Positions 7,532 to 16,394 of a stretch of DNA of 64,000 nucleotides are shown in pieces. The number at the start of each line of letters is the position of its first letter. Position 1 is the first letter of the stretch. Source of the DNA: Microbacterium hominis NBRC 15708 (lineage in GTDB: Bacteria > Actinomycetota > Actinomycetes > Actinomycetales > Microbacteriaceae). Under the pieces are notes generated by a model that worked only from the letters and a program-made list of their open reading frames with translations, was not told where the DNA came from and did not search any database. The stretch is taken from NCBI RefSeq assembly GCF_001592125.1, contig NZ_BCWI01000005.1, positions 62,001 through 126,000 of the forward strand, in the 5' to 3' direction. The translations under genes and the position numbers were made by a program.

Positions 7532-8347
7532 ATGACCGCCACCCCCGCCTTCCGCCTCGAGCGTCGCCCCCTGGAGCTGCGGTTCCGCCGCGCGCATCTG
7601 ACCGCGCGTCAGTGGCTGACCCCCGCCTACGTGCGCGTGCGCGTCTCCGGCGCGGACCTGCGCGGATTCGACTCCCCGGGCGCCGACGACCACCTCCGCC
7701 TCTTCTTCCCCGACGCGCCGCCGGCGTCCCTCGAGGAGCTGCGGGCGGCGCCGAGCCGCGAGTACACCCCGCTCGCGTGGGATGCCGAGGAGGGATGGCT
7801 CGACATCGAGTTCGCGCTGCACGGTGCGGAAAACGGTGCTGACAACGGTGCTGACGGCGGCGACAACGGCGTGGCCGCCGCGTGGGCGCGCGACGCGGAA
7901 CCGGGCGCCGCGATCGGCGTGGGCGGCCCCCGCGGTTCGATGGTGCTCACCGGCCGGCCCGACGGCTGGCTCCTCGCCGGCGACGAGACGGCGGTGCCCG
8001 CGATGCGCCGCTTCGCGCACCTCATGGACGCCGACGCCGTCGGGCGCATCCTCGTCGAGACGTCCGACGAGGCGCACGAGCTGCCGATCTCGGCGCCGCC
8101 CGGGGTGATCGTCGAGCAGGTGCATCGCGGCGGCACGGCCGCCGGCGTCGCGCTCGCGCACCGGCTCGACGCGCTCGGGGCCGCCGACCGGCCGGCCGGC
8201 GACGTCTTCGGCTTCGTCGCCGCCGAGCAGGGGATCGTCCGCCCCGGGCGGGCGCTGCTCGTCGAGCGCTGGGGCCTGCCCGCAGACCGCATCGTCGTGA
8301 AGGGCTACTGGAAGCGCGGCGAGAGCGAGTACCACGCACCCCACTGA
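7532..8347 (+). CDS. Siderophore-interacting protein (flavin ferric reductase)
   Basis: A 271-residue SIP-family protein. The FAD-binding motif SREYTPL, the NAD(P)H-domain motif GDETAVPA and the C-terminal VKGYWKRGES signature are visible. It would reduce ferric siderophore in the cytoplasm so that iron is released. It follows the ATPase by 9 bases and ends the iron operon. An Asn/Gly/Asp-rich insertion (residues about 99-112, NGADNGADGGDNG) is a short tandem repeat not expected in the family; it lies in a loop between the two domains' core strands and is probably tolerated. Confidence 0.92.
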   Translation: MTATPAFRLERRPLELRFRRAHLTARQWLTPAYVRVRVSGADLRGFDSPGADDHLRLFFPDAPPASLEELRAAPSREYTPLAWDAEEGWLDIEFALHGAENGADNGADGGDNGVAAAWARDAEPGAAIGVGGPRGSMVLTGRPDGWLLAGDETAVPAMRRFAHLMDADAVGRILVETSDEAHELPISAPPGVIVEQVHRGGTAAGVALAHRLDALGAADRPAGDVFGFVAAEQGIVRPGRALLVERWGLPADRIVVKGYWKRGESEYHAPH

Positions 8348-8383
8348 GCCGTCGACCGCCGCCCCGCCCCCTAACATGGGCGC

Positions 8384-9076
8384 ATGATCGTGCGCTCCCG
8401 CCTCCTCGCCTTCGGGTATCGCGCCGTCGCGGCGCTCGTCATCGTCGTCGGCATCGCGCGGGTGTCGGGACTGTGGACCGCGTCGCCGACCTGGACGTCG
8501 TTCCTGTACTACACGGTGCTCAGCAACGTGCTGTGCCTGGCCTGGATGATCCTGTCGGCCGTCGTGACGCTGCGCGACGCGCAGCGCGAGGGCTGGACCG
8601 GAGCCTCGACGCCCTCCGCGCGCTGGGCGGCGGCGGTCATGGAGGCGATCACCGTCACGATGCTGATCTACCTCTTCGTGCTCGCCCCGTCGCTGTTCAC
8701 CCAGCCGGGCGCCTATCAGCCGTTCACCCTGACCGACAACCTCGTGCACATCATCACGCCCGTCCTCGTCATCGTCGACTGGCTCCTGTTCGTCCCCAAG
8801 GGGCGACTGCGCGGCTACGACCCCCTGCTGTGGGCGCTCATCCCCTACGCCTACCTCGTGTTCGCGTTCGGCTACAGCGCCCTCGGCGGCCGCTTCGCGG
8901 GCGGCACGACGGTGCCCTACCCGTTCATGGACGTGTCCACGCACGGCGTGGGCGGCGTCGCGGTGTGGATCGTCGGCCTCACGGTCGCGCTCGTCGCCGT
9001 CGGCTATCTCTTCCTCGGGCTGGACCGGCTGCTCGCGCGCGTCGGGCCCGCCGCGGAGGCGGAGCCCGCCCGCTGA
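8384..9076 (+). CDS. Pr6Pr-family membrane protein
   Basis: A 230-residue protein with six predicted transmembrane segments and the features of the Pr6Pr (predicted six-pass, FAR-17a/AIG1-like) family, including TVLSNVLCLAW and the conserved His in DNLVHIITPVLVIVDWLLF. The function in bacteria is unknown. A TAACAT element (8372-8377) ends 6 bases before the ATG, so it has its own leaderless promoter and is not an extension of the iron operon. It converges with the aldo/keto reductase, leaving 12 bases between the two genes. Confidence 0.85.
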   Translation: MIVRSRLLAFGYRAVAALVIVVGIARVSGLWTASPTWTSFLYYTVLSNVLCLAWMILSAVVTLRDAQREGWTGASTPSARWAAAVMEAITVTMLIYLFVLAPSLFTQPGAYQPFTLTDNLVHIITPVLVIVDWLLFVPKGRLRGYDPLLWALIPYAYLVFAFGYSALGGRFAGGTTVPYPFMDVSTHGVGGVAVWIVGLTVALVAVGYLFLGLDRLLARVGPAAEAEPAR

Positions 9077-9088
9077 GCGACGACGCGC

Positions 9089-9919
9089 CTACATCTCCTC
9101 GTGGGTCTCGGGGTCGCCGTCCCACAGCCGGCCGCGTTCGAGCCCGCTGATCGCGCGGATCTCGGCATCCGTGAGCGTGAAGTCGAACACATCGGCGTTC
9201 TCCACCTGCCGCGCCGGAGTCGCGGACTTGGGGATCGGCGTCGACCCGAGCTGCGTGTGCCAGCGCAGCACGGCCTGGGTCGGGCTCACGCCGTGCGCGG
9301 CCGCGACGTCGGCGACGACCTGCTCGCTCAGCAGCTCGCTGCGCCGCGCCAGGGGGCTCCAGCTCTCCGTGCGGATGCCGTGGGCGGCGTGGAAGGCGCG
9401 GAGGGCGTCCTGGGGGAAGTAGGGGTGCATCTCCACTTGGTTCACGGCCGGCGTCACGCCCGTCTCGTCGATGAGCCGCGTGAGCATCGCCGCGGTGAAG
9501 TTCGACACACCGATCGAGCCGACCTTCCCGTCGCGGCGGAGGTCGATCATCGCGCGGAAGGTCTCGACGTAGCGATCGACGCTGGGGTTCGGCCAGTGGA
9601 TGAGGTAGAGGTCGATGCGGTCGAGACCGAGACGCTCGAGCGACCCGTGCGCGCTGCGGACGGTCTCCTCGTAGCCGTGCTCGCGGCCCGGCACCTTCGT
9701 CGTGACGATGAGCTCGTCGCGGATGCCGCTGCGGCGCACGGCCTCGCCCACCTCGACCTCGTTCTGGTAGTTCACGGCCGAGTCGAGCAGGCGGTAGCCG
9801 GCTCCGATCGCCGCCTCGATCGCCGCGACGCCGTCGTCGCCGCGCAGCGTGTAAGTGCCGAAGCCGAGCTCCGGGAAGGCGGTGCCGTCGTTCAGGGAGA
9901 CCGTGGGGATCGTGACCAT
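9089..9919 (-). CDS. Aldo/keto reductase
   Basis: A 276-residue NADPH-dependent oxidoreductase of the AKR superfamily. The catalytic tetrad is D46, Y51, K75 and H108 (DSAVNYQNE, TTKVPG, LIHWPNP); the C-terminal cofactor-binding motif is PIPKSATPARQVEN. It would reduce aldehydes or ketones such as 2,5-diketo-D-gluconate-type substrates; the exact substrate is not deducible. TAGCGT (9926-9931) ends 6 bases before the ATG. It lies 29 bases after the HAD phosphatase gene on the same strand. Confidence 0.92.
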   Translation of the reverse strand: MVTIPTVSLNDGTAFPELGFGTYTLRGDDGVAAIEAAIGAGYRLLDSAVNYQNEVEVGEAVRRSGIRDELIVTTKVPGREHGYEETVRSAHGSLERLGLDRIDLYLIHWPNPSVDRYVETFRAMIDLRRDGKVGSIGVSNFTAAMLTRLIDETGVTPAVNQVEMHPYFPQDALRAFHAAHGIRTESWSPLARRSELLSEQVVADVAAAHGVSPTQAVLRWHTQLGSTPIPKSATPARQVENADVFDFTLTDAEIRAISGLERGRLWDGDPETHEEM

Positions 9920-9948
9920 GACCCCACGCTACGCCCCGCGGCGGACCG

Positions 9949-10761
9949 TCAGTCGCCGAGCAGCCGCGCGATCACGGTCAGCACGCCGGCCTGCGCGTTC
10001 GACGGCGCGCGGAAGCGCGCAACGGCGGCGACCTCGGGATGCGCGTCCGCCATCGCATACGACCAGTCGGCGGCCCGCAGCAGCTCGAGATCGTTCAGGT
10101 AGTCGCCGAAGGCGGCCGTCTGCGCCGACGTCACGCCCAACGCGTCCTGCAGCGCGCGCAGCGCGACGCCCTTGTTGACGGTCGGGTTCATGATGTCGAC
10201 CCAGTGCTGACCGGAGACGACCACCTGATGGGTCGCGGCGAGGTCGGCGAAGGCGGGCGCCGTGTGCCGTTCCCCGCCGTCGACGTCGAAGATCGCCAGC
10301 TTGAGGATCTGATCGTCGACCGCGAGCAGGTCGGGAACGACCTCCAGCCGGGCGTAGTACTTGTCCACCTCGGCGAGGAACGCCTCGTCCGTGTCCTCGA
10401 CGTAGGCCGAGCGCTTTCCGCACAGCACCAGCCCGGCCCGCAGGGCTCCGGAGGCGACCAGCGACCGCACGCGCACCACGACCTCGGCCGCGACCGACGG
10501 GTCGACGGCGTCGGAGCTGACCTCGACGTCGCCGCGGACGACGTACGCGCCGTTCTCGGCGATGTAGTCGAGCTCTGCGTCGACACCGGCGAACGTACGC
10601 TGCAGCGTCGCGAGCTGCCGTCCGCTCGCGGGAGCGAAGGCGATGCCCCGATCGCGGAGGCGCTCGAGCAGGGGCCACAGGCCCTCCGGCACCGAGCCGT
10701 CGGGCAGCAGCAGCGTGCCGTCCATGTCGACGGCGATGAGACGGATGTCGGCGGAGGTCAC
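9949..10761 (-). CDS. Cof-type HAD phosphatase
   Basis: A 270-residue HAD-superfamily hydrolase of the Cof/C2B-cap type. The nucleophile and acid/base Asp are D12 and D14 in AVDMDGTLL; motif II is ASGRQL and motif III/IV is NKGVALRALQ followed by FGDYLNDLELL. It probably dephosphorylates sugar phosphates or cofactor phosphates. I chose the GTG at 10761 because AGAGGA lies upstream at good spacing; an in-frame GTG at 10779 would add six residues without homology value. Confidence 0.88.
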   Translation of the reverse strand: MTSADIRLIAVDMDGTLLLPDGSVPEGLWPLLERLRDRGIAFAPASGRQLATLQRTFAGVDAELDYIAENGAYVVRGDVEVSSDAVDPSVAAEVVVRVRSLVASGALRAGLVLCGKRSAYVEDTDEAFLAEVDKYYARLEVVPDLLAVDDQILKLAIFDVDGGERHTAPAFADLAATHQVVVSGQHWVDIMNPTVNKGVALRALQDALGVTSAQTAAFGDYLNDLELLRAADWSYAMADAHPEVAAVARFRAPSNAQAGVLTVIARLLGD

Positions 10762-10882
10762 GCCTCCATCCTCTCCCACCGGCCCCGCCGCGCGTCGCGC
10801 GCCGCGACCGGGGGATAACCCGAAACGGAACCGGGGGACCGCTCCCCTGCGCCCGCGGTCGGCCGCGCCCTAGCGTGGAGTC

Positions 10883-12211
10883 ATGCCCCACACCGATCAT
10901 GCCGGCGCCCGTCCCGCGCCACCGGCGACCGTGCCCGAGGCGACGCCCACGCGTCGGATCGGCCTGCTCGCCCACCTGGGCGCCATCGCGCAGCTCGCCG
11001 CGATGGGCCTCGCCGGCACCGCCGTCTTCACCGTCCTCCTCCTGCTGCTGAGCCTCGGGCTGGGCCTGCTGCCCGCCCTCGGCATCGGCGCGGTCTTCCT
11101 CGTCGCCTTCGTCTACGCGATGTGGGCCACCGCCTGGCTCGAGTACGCCCGCGTCGACGGGCTCTACTCGTTCGGCCTGCCCGCCCTCCCCCTCCGACAC
11201 AGCGGCCGTCCCGGGTTCGGCGGCTGGCTGCGTTCGCTGTGGCGTCAGTTCACCGACGGACCCATGTGGCGCGGCATCGCCTCGGCGGCGATCTCCACGA
11301 TCCTCGGTCTCGTGGTGCTGCCGATCGTCGGCGCCCTCGCCTCCAGCGTCGCCGTGCTGTTCACCCCGCTGGTCGGCGGCGACAGCGTGCGCGTGCCGAG
11401 CACCGACGTGCACATCGGCAGCGAGTGGGCCGTGTTGGTCGGCGTCGTCGGCATCCTCGCCGGCCTCGCCCTCCTGGTCGGCGCCGCCCTCCTGCACGGC
11501 GTGCTCACCCGCGCCGTCCTCGTGCCCAGCCGCGAGGCCGTGCTCCTCGAACAGGCCCGCACGGCCGGCACCCAGCGCGAGAGCGCCGTGCGCGCCGGCG
11601 AGGTCGAGCGCACCCGCATCGAGCGCGACCTCCACGACGGCGTGCAGCCCCGGCTCGTGTCCGTCGGGATGACGCTGGGCCTGGCCCAGCAGAAGATCGA
11701 CTCCGACCCTGCCTCCGCGAAAGCCCTGATCGACGAGGCGCACACCTCGACCAAGGCCGCCATCACCGAGCTGCGCCAGCTGGCCCGCGGCATCCATGCG
11801 TCGGTGCTGGACGACCGCGGGCTGGATGCCGCGCTGAGCGCGCTCGCCGCGCGTTCGCACGTGCCGGTGAGCCTCGACGTGCGCCTCCCCGCCCCCGCGG
11901 CCGGCCGCTGCAGCCGCACCGCCGAGGCGGCCGTCTACTTCGCGATCGCCGAGTCGCTCACCAACGCGGCCAAGCACTCGCGCGGCAGCGAGGTGCGTGT
12001 CACGGTGCGTCTGCGCGACGCCGTCGACGGCGCGGCGCCGATGCTCTGGGCGCGCGTCGAGGACAACGGCGTCGGCGGAGCCCAGGTGCTCCCCGGCGGC
12101 GGGCTGGACGGCATCGCCCACCGCATCGCCGCGGCCGGCGGCATGAGCCGGCTCGACAGTCCCCACGGCGGCCCGACGGCGCTGGAGGTGAGCGTCCCGT
12201 GCGCATCCTGA
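10883..12211 (+). CDS. Membrane sensor histidine kinase (NarL/LiaS class)
   Basis: A 442-residue kinase. Residues 30-220 hold four hydrophobic segments matching the actinobacterial histidine-kinase sensor domain (PF13796 type). The HisKA_3 box ERDLHDGVQPRL carries the phosphorylated His at H251. The ATPase N-box (AESLTNAAKHS) and G-box (VEDNGVGG) are intact. It probably senses a membrane or envelope signal and phosphorylates the regulator encoded next, whose start overlaps its stop by 13 bases. TAGCGT (10871-10876) ends 6 bases before the ATG. Confidence 0.92.
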   Translation: MPHTDHAGARPAPPATVPEATPTRRIGLLAHLGAIAQLAAMGLAGTAVFTVLLLLLSLGLGLLPALGIGAVFLVAFVYAMWATAWLEYARVDGLYSFGLPALPLRHSGRPGFGGWLRSLWRQFTDGPMWRGIASAAISTILGLVVLPIVGALASSVAVLFTPLVGGDSVRVPSTDVHIGSEWAVLVGVVGILAGLALLVGAALLHGVLTRAVLVPSREAVLLEQARTAGTQRESAVRAGEVERTRIERDLHDGVQPRLVSVGMTLGLAQQKIDSDPASAKALIDEAHTSTKAAITELRQLARGIHASVLDDRGLDAALSALAARSHVPVSLDVRLPAPAAGRCSRTAEAAVYFAIAESLTNAAKHSRGSEVRVTVRLRDAVDGAAPMLWARVEDNGVGGAQVLPGGGLDGIAHRIAAAGGMSRLDSPHGGPTALEVSVPCAS

Positions 12212-12855
12212 TCTGCGAGGACTCCGCGCTCCTGCGCGAGGGACTGGTACGGCTGCTCGACGACGCCGGACACGAGGTCGTCGCAGCCCTGCCCGACGCC
12301 GGCGACCTCGTCGCCACGGTCGAGGCGACCGCGCCCGAGCTCTGCATCCTCGACGTCCGCCTCCCCCCGACCTTCACCGACGAGGGCATCCGCGCCGCGG
12401 TGCACCTGCGCCGCACCCGCCCCGACCTGGCGGTGCTGGTCCTCAGCCAGTACGTCGAGGAGCGGTACGCCGGCGAGCTCATCACCGAGCAGTCGGGCTC
12501 GCTCGGCTACCTGCTGAAGGACCGCGTCGCCGACGTCTCAGACTTCCTCGACGCGGTCGCGCGGATCGGCGCCGGGGCGACCGTGCTCGACCCGGAGGTC
12601 GTCGCCCAGCTGCTGACCCGTCGCGGTCGCGACGTGCGCATGGAACGCCTCACCGACCGTGAGCGCACCGTGCTGGCGCTCATCGCCGAAGGCAAGAGCA
12701 ACCAGGCGATCGCCCAGACGCTGTTCGTCAGCGAGGCGAGCGTCGAGAAGCACATCACCTCCCTGTTCCAGAAGCTCGATCTGGAGCAGGACGAGCACGG
12801 CAACCGCCGCGTGCTCGCCGCCCTCATCCACTGGGAGAACGGAACCGCCCGATGA
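12199..12855 (+). CDS. LuxR/NarL-type response regulator
   Basis: A 218-residue regulator. The receiver has the acidic pair E7/D8, phosphoacceptor D52 (LCILDVRLPP) and the Lys in GYLLKDR. The C-terminal LuxR-type helix-turn-helix is LTDRERTVLALIAEGKSN. The GTG at 12199 overlaps the kinase gene, so coupled translation is expected. Its likely first target is its own operon, which includes the DUF4097 gene. Confidence 0.93.
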   Translation: MRILICEDSALLREGLVRLLDDAGHEVVAALPDAGDLVATVEATAPELCILDVRLPPTFTDEGIRAAVHLRRTRPDLAVLVLSQYVEERYAGELITEQSGSLGYLLKDRVADVSDFLDAVARIGAGATVLDPEVVAQLLTRRGRDVRMERLTDRERTVLALIAEGKSNQAIAQTLFVSEASVEKHITSLFQKLDLEQDEHGNRRVLAALIHWENGTAR

Positions 12856-13709
12856 CCACCCTCACCCCGCCTCCCGTCCCGCCGTCCCTTCCGGCCCCGC
12901 CCCAGCCGCCCGCGCAGCCGCCCGCGACCACACGCTCGGCCTCCCGGGTCGTCGCGATCCTGACGATCGCCCTCGGCGGCGCGCTGATCCTCGGCGCGCT
13001 CGGCACGGCCGCACTCGGCGCGCTCGGCTCCGCCACGCGCGGTGCCGGCGGCACGCTGACGGCGGATGCCGCCGGCATCCGTTCGCTCGACGTCGACGTC
13101 GCCGCGGCCGACCTCACGATCGTCTACGGCGGCGACGAGGTCACCCTCGACGTCGACGGCGCGGCCTCCGACTGGCGCCTGCGCCGGGACGGAGGCAGCC
13201 TCGTGGTCGAGACGCAGCGCGCGTGGTGGAGCGGCATCCGCCCCTTCGCCGAGAGCGACACGGCCGTGCTGACCCTCCCGCGCGCCCTCGAACGCAGCGC
13301 GCTCGACGCCGACATCTCCTTGAGCGCCGGCGCGCTGCGCGCCCAGGGCACGTACGGCGAGCTCGACCTCACGGTGAGCGCCGGGTCGATGACCGTGTCG
13401 GGTGGGGCGTCCGCGCTGGAGGCGGACGTGTCCGCGGGGCGGCTGGTGATCGACCTCGACCGCGTGCAGACGGCCGACTTCACCCTCAGCGCCGGCTCCG
13501 TGGAGGGCAGTCTCACGGGGTCCGCGCCGCGCGCGCTGACGGCGGAGCTGAGCGCGGGACGCCTCGCGCTGGTGCTGCCGGACGACACCTACGCGGTGTC
13601 CACCGATGCGTCGGCGGGCGACGTCGAGAACCGACTCCGCGTCGATCCGGCCTCGCCGCACCGCATCACGATCAGCGTCGCGGCCGGCTTCGCGTCGCTG
13701 CGCTCGTGA
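12852..13709 (+). CDS. DUF4097 membrane-anchored beta-strand-repeat protein (LiaG-like)
   Basis: A 285-residue protein: a Pro-rich cytoplasmic start (1-27), one transmembrane helix (about 33-60), and an external region of repeating short beta strands (VSAGSMTVSGGAS, VSAGRLVIDL, LSAGSVEGSL) typical of DUF4097. The family is found beside two-component systems in Gram-positive bacteria and related to LiaG. It overlaps the response regulator by four bases (ATGA), so the three genes form one signalling operon. A role in envelope sensing or feedback to the kinase is inferred. Confidence 0.85.
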   Translation: MTTLTPPPVPPSLPAPPQPPAQPPATTRSASRVVAILTIALGGALILGALGTAALGALGSATRGAGGTLTADAAGIRSLDVDVAAADLTIVYGGDEVTLDVDGAASDWRLRRDGGSLVVETQRAWWSGIRPFAESDTAVLTLPRALERSALDADISLSAGALRAQGTYGELDLTVSAGSMTVSGGASALEADVSAGRLVIDLDRVQTADFTLSAGSVEGSLTGSAPRALTAELSAGRLALVLPDDTYAVSTDASAGDVENRLRVDPASPHRITISVAAGFASLRS

Positions 13710-14007
13710 GTCGTCGCCGCCGTAGCTGACAGGACGGTATGCGAACGGTATGCACTCGTCGGGCTCCCTCGGCTCCGTGACCGAACCGTTATACGGTGAA
13801 GTCATCGCCGGAACCCGAATACGACTCCATGATCCGGGGGTCGGCGACGCAGGACTCTCCCCCTGCGAATGTGGTGCAACGGATTGCAGGGCCGGTCGTC
13901 CGCTCGGACGGCCGGCCCACCGTCGTTCTCGGGCACCGGCGCGGGCCGTGTCTTTCTCACAGGACACACGACTGCGCACCCTCCCCCGCGGGCGCTAGCG
14001 TAAGGGC
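13710..14007 (+). promoter_or_regulatory. 298-base intergenic region before pgi with repeats and alternative hairpins
   Basis: No gene is visible. It holds a direct repeat ACGGTATGC twice 14 bases apart (near 13733 and 13745), an inverted repeat ACCGT-TAT-ACGGT (13785-13797), and overlapping pairing options: GGGGG (13836-13840) with CCCCC (13859-13863), or CCCTGC (13861-13866) with GCAGGG (13886-13891). A strong GC hairpin follows at 13889-13918. TAGCGT (13996-14001) is 6 bases before the pgi start, so pgi is probably leaderless and the structured part would be a separate RNA or the tail of the preceding operon. Confidence 0.5.
13889..13918 (+). terminator. GC-rich hairpin, possible terminator of the two-component operon
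   Basis: A 13-bp stem with one G-U pair (GGGCCGGTCGTCC, loop GCTC, GGACGGCCGGCCC). It lies 180 bases after the DUF4097 stop. There is no run of T afterwards, so intrinsic termination would be inefficient by the standard rule; actinobacterial terminators often lack the T-run. Confidence 0.5.
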
Positions 14008-15687
14008 GTGAGCACTCCCATCGACGCCACCCGCACTCCCGCCTGGGCCGCCCTCTCCGACCGCGCCGCGAGCTTCGCGCCCGATCTGCGGGCCTGGTTC
14101 GCCGACGACCCGACGCGCGTCGAACGCCTGACCTTCGACGCCGCCGACCTGCACGTCGACCTCTCCAAGAACCTGCTGGACGACGGCATCCTGGCGTCGC
14201 TCCTCGCCCTCGCCGACGACGTGCACCTCGCCGACCGCCTCGCGGCGATGTTCCGCGGCGAGCACATCAACACGACCGAAGACCGTGCCGTGCTGCACAC
14301 GGCGCTGCGCCGTCCCGCCGGCGCGACACCCGAGCTCGTCGTCGACGGACAGGACGTGGATGCCGACGTGCAGGCCGTCCTGGAGGCGATGACCGCGTTC
14401 GCCGACCGCGTGCGGTCGGGGGCATGGAAGGGCGTCACCGGAAAGAAGGTGACGCACGTCGTCAACATCGGCATCGGCGGCAGCGACCTCGGCCCCGCGA
14501 TGATCTCCACGGCGCTGGAGCCGTATGCGACCGCCGGCATCCAGGCGCGCTTCGTCTCGAACATCGACCCGTTCGACCTCGCCCACAAGACGAAGGACCT
14601 CGACCCCGAGACGACGCTGTTCATCGTCGCGTCGAAGACCTTCACCACGCTGGAGACCCTCACCAACGCACGACTCGCGCGCGACTGGCTGTGGGCGGGC
14701 CTGACCGCCGCCGGCGCGATTGACGGGTCGGACGCGCAGAAGCAGGATGCCGTCGCCCACCACTTCGTCGCGGTCTCCACCGCGCTCGACAAGGTCGCGG
14801 CCTTCGGCATCGACCCGGCCAACGCCTTCGGGTTCTGGGACTGGGTCGGCGGCCGCTACTCGGTGGACTCCGCCATCGGCCTCTCACTGATGGTGGAGCT
14901 GGGCCCCGACGCGTTCCGCGAGCTGCTCGCGGGCTTCCACGCGATCGACGAGCACGTGCGGACGACCCCGTTCGAGCGGAACGTCCCGGTGCTGATGGGC
15001 CTGCTCAACGTCTGGTATACGAACTTCCTCGGCGCCCAGTCGCACGCCGTGCTCCCCTACGCCCAGCAGCTCAGCCGCTTCGCGGCGTACCTGCAGCAGC
15101 TGACGATGGAATCCAACGGCAAGAGCGTCCGCTGGGACGGCTCTCCCGTCACGAGCGACACGGGCGAGATCTTCTGGGGCGAGCCGGGGACCAACGGCCA
15201 GCACGCCTTCTACCAGCTGATCCACCAGGGCACGCGCCTCATCCCGGCCGACTTCATCGCCTTCGTGAACCCCGCCTACGACCTCAGCGACGGCGGCCGC
15301 GACGTGCACGGCCTGTTCCTGGCGAACTTCCTCGCGCAGACCAAGGCGCTCGCCTTCGGCAAGACGGCCGAGGAGGTCGAGGCCGAGGGTACGACCGGCG
15401 CCCTGGTCGCGGCGCGCACCTTCCCCGGCAACCGTCCGACGACGTCGATCTTCGCGCCCGCGCTCACGCCGCGGGTGCTGGGCGAGCTGGTCGCCCTGTA
15501 CGAGCACATCACGTTCACGCAGGGCGTCGTCTGGGGCATCAACTCCTTCGACCAGTGGGGCGTCGAGCTCGGCAAGCAGCTGGCCCTGCAGATCGCCCCC
15601 GCGATCGAGGGCGACGAGGCCGCGACCGCCGCGCAGGACGCCTCGACCCAGGCGCTGCTGTCCTACTACCGCTCCCACCGCAGCTGA
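14008..15687 (+). CDS. pgi: Glucose-6-phosphate isomerase
   Basis: A 559-residue enzyme of full length that interconverts glucose-6-phosphate and fructose-6-phosphate in glycolysis and gluconeogenesis. The sugar-phosphate binding segment [11 protein letters not shown], the catalytic Glu in [10 protein letters not shown] (E392) and the catalytic Lys in GVELGKQLA (K523) are present. The GTG start is supported by TAGCGT ending 6 bases before it. It stands alone, convergent with the XRE regulator across a palindromic repeat. Confidence 0.97.
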   Translation: MSTPIDATRTPAWAALSDRAASFAPDLRAWFADDPTRVERLTFDAADLHVDLSKNLLDDGILASLLALADDVHLADRLAAMFRGEHINTTEDRAVLHTALRRPAGATPELVVDGQDVDADVQAVLEAMTAFADRVRSGAWKGVTGKKVTHVVNIGIGGSDLGPAMISTALEPYATAGIQARFVSNIDPFDLAHKTKDLDPETTLFIVASKTFTTLETLTNARLARDWLWAGLTAAGAIDGSDAQKQDAVAHHFVAVSTALDKVAAFGIDPANAFGFWDWVGGRYSVDSAIGLSLMVELGPDAFRELLAGFHAIDEHVRTTPFERNVPVLMGLLNVWYTNFLGAQSHAVLPYAQQLSRFAAYLQQLTMESNGKSVRWDGSPVTSDTGEIFWGEPGTNGQHAFYQLIHQGTRLIPADFIAFVNPAYDLSDGGRDVHGLFLANFLAQTKALAFGKTAEEVEAEGTTGALVAARTFPGNRPTTSIFAPALTPRVLGELVALYEHITFTQGVVWGINSFDQWGVELGKQLALQIAPAIEGDEAATAAQDASTQALLSYYRSHRS

Positions 15688-15706
15688 CTCCCGCATCCGT
15701 GCATCC

Positions 15707-15775
15707 GCGAGAAACCATCGCCGCGTCGAGAAACACGCGCCGGCGTGGTTTCTCGCGGGGGTGGTGATTTCTCGC
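15707..15775. repeat. Four-heptamer palindromic repeat, copy A
   Basis: Four copies of a heptamer, two as GAGAAAC (15709, 15728) and two inverted as GTTTCTC/ATTTCTC (15748, 15767). The start-to-start intervals are 19, 20 and 19 bases. The inner pair can form a strong hairpin (GAGAAACACGC with GCGTGGTTTCTC). It sits between the convergent ends of pgi and the XRE regulator. The same heptamers at the same intervals recur at 17978-18042. Confidence 0.85.
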
Positions 15776-15777
15776 CG

Positions 15778-16329
15778 TCAGGCGAGGTGCGTGTGGAAGC
15801 GTTCGCCGGCGGCGCTGAAGATGCTCAGCACCTCGGCGGGGCCTTCCGCGGTCGCGCTGAGGGAGTGCGGCAGACGGGTGTCGAACTCGGCCGCCTCCCC
15901 GACGGCGATGGTGTGCTCCGTGCCGTCGAGGGCGAGCCGCACGCGACCGCTCAGCACGTACAGCCACTCGTAACCGTCGTGGATGCGCGGCGCCGGGGCG
16001 GCCGCCGACGGCGGGTAGACGATCTTCAGCGCCTGCACGGCGGAGCTCTCCCGCGTGAGCGGTGCGATGACCATGCCGTCGCGGCGCTCGACGGCGCGGT
16101 GCACGCGCGGGTCGGCGGTGCGGGCCGGCAGCAGATCGTCGATGCGGATGCCGAGCTGACGCGTCAGCGGCAGCAGCAGCTCGAGCGAGGCCTGCCGCTT
16201 GCCGGACTCCAGACGCGAGAGCGTGCTGACCGAGACGCCGCTCGGGCCGGCGAGGTCGTCCAGCGTCCAGCCGCGAGCCCGCCGCGCGGCCCGCAGACGC
16301 GCACCGACCTGATCGAGCCCCGTTTCCAT
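15778..16329 (-). CDS. XRE-family regulator with C-terminal cupin
   Basis: A 183-residue regulator: helix-turn-helix of the Cro/CI type at residues about 8-62 (LDDLAGPSGVSVSTLSRLES) and a small cupin at about 105-175 (HDGYEWLYVLSGRVRL, with a second strand set near GEAAEFDTRLPHS). Such proteins repress neighbouring genes and sense a small ligand through the cupin. It is divergent from the oxidoreductase-methyltransferase gene with 65 bases between them, which makes that gene its likely target. Confidence 0.9.
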   Translation of the reverse strand: METGLDQVGARLRAARRARGWTLDDLAGPSGVSVSTLSRLESGKRQASLELLLPLTRQLGIRIDDLLPARTADPRVHRAVERRDGMVIAPLTRESSAVQALKIVYPPSAAAPAPRIHDGYEWLYVLSGRVRLALDGTEHTIAVGEAAEFDTRLPHSLSATAEGPAEVLSIFSAAGERFHTHLA

Positions 16330-16339
16330 GCGCCGATCT

Positions 16340-16363
16340 TGCCATTACCGCAAATCAGATTGC
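16340..16363. promoter_or_regulatory. TTGC/GCAA repeats in the divergent XRE/oxidoreductase promoter
   Basis: TTGC (16340), GCAA (16350) and TTGC (16360) recur at 10-base intervals, the last two forming GCAA-ATCAGA-TTGC. One-turn spacing between half-sites in the middle of a divergent promoter fits an operator for the XRE-cupin protein. On the other side, CAGAGT (16383-16388) is 6 bases before the oxidoreductase start. Confidence 0.45.
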
Positions 16364-16394
16364 AACAGCGGCATCCCTCGCGCAGAGTGGAGCC

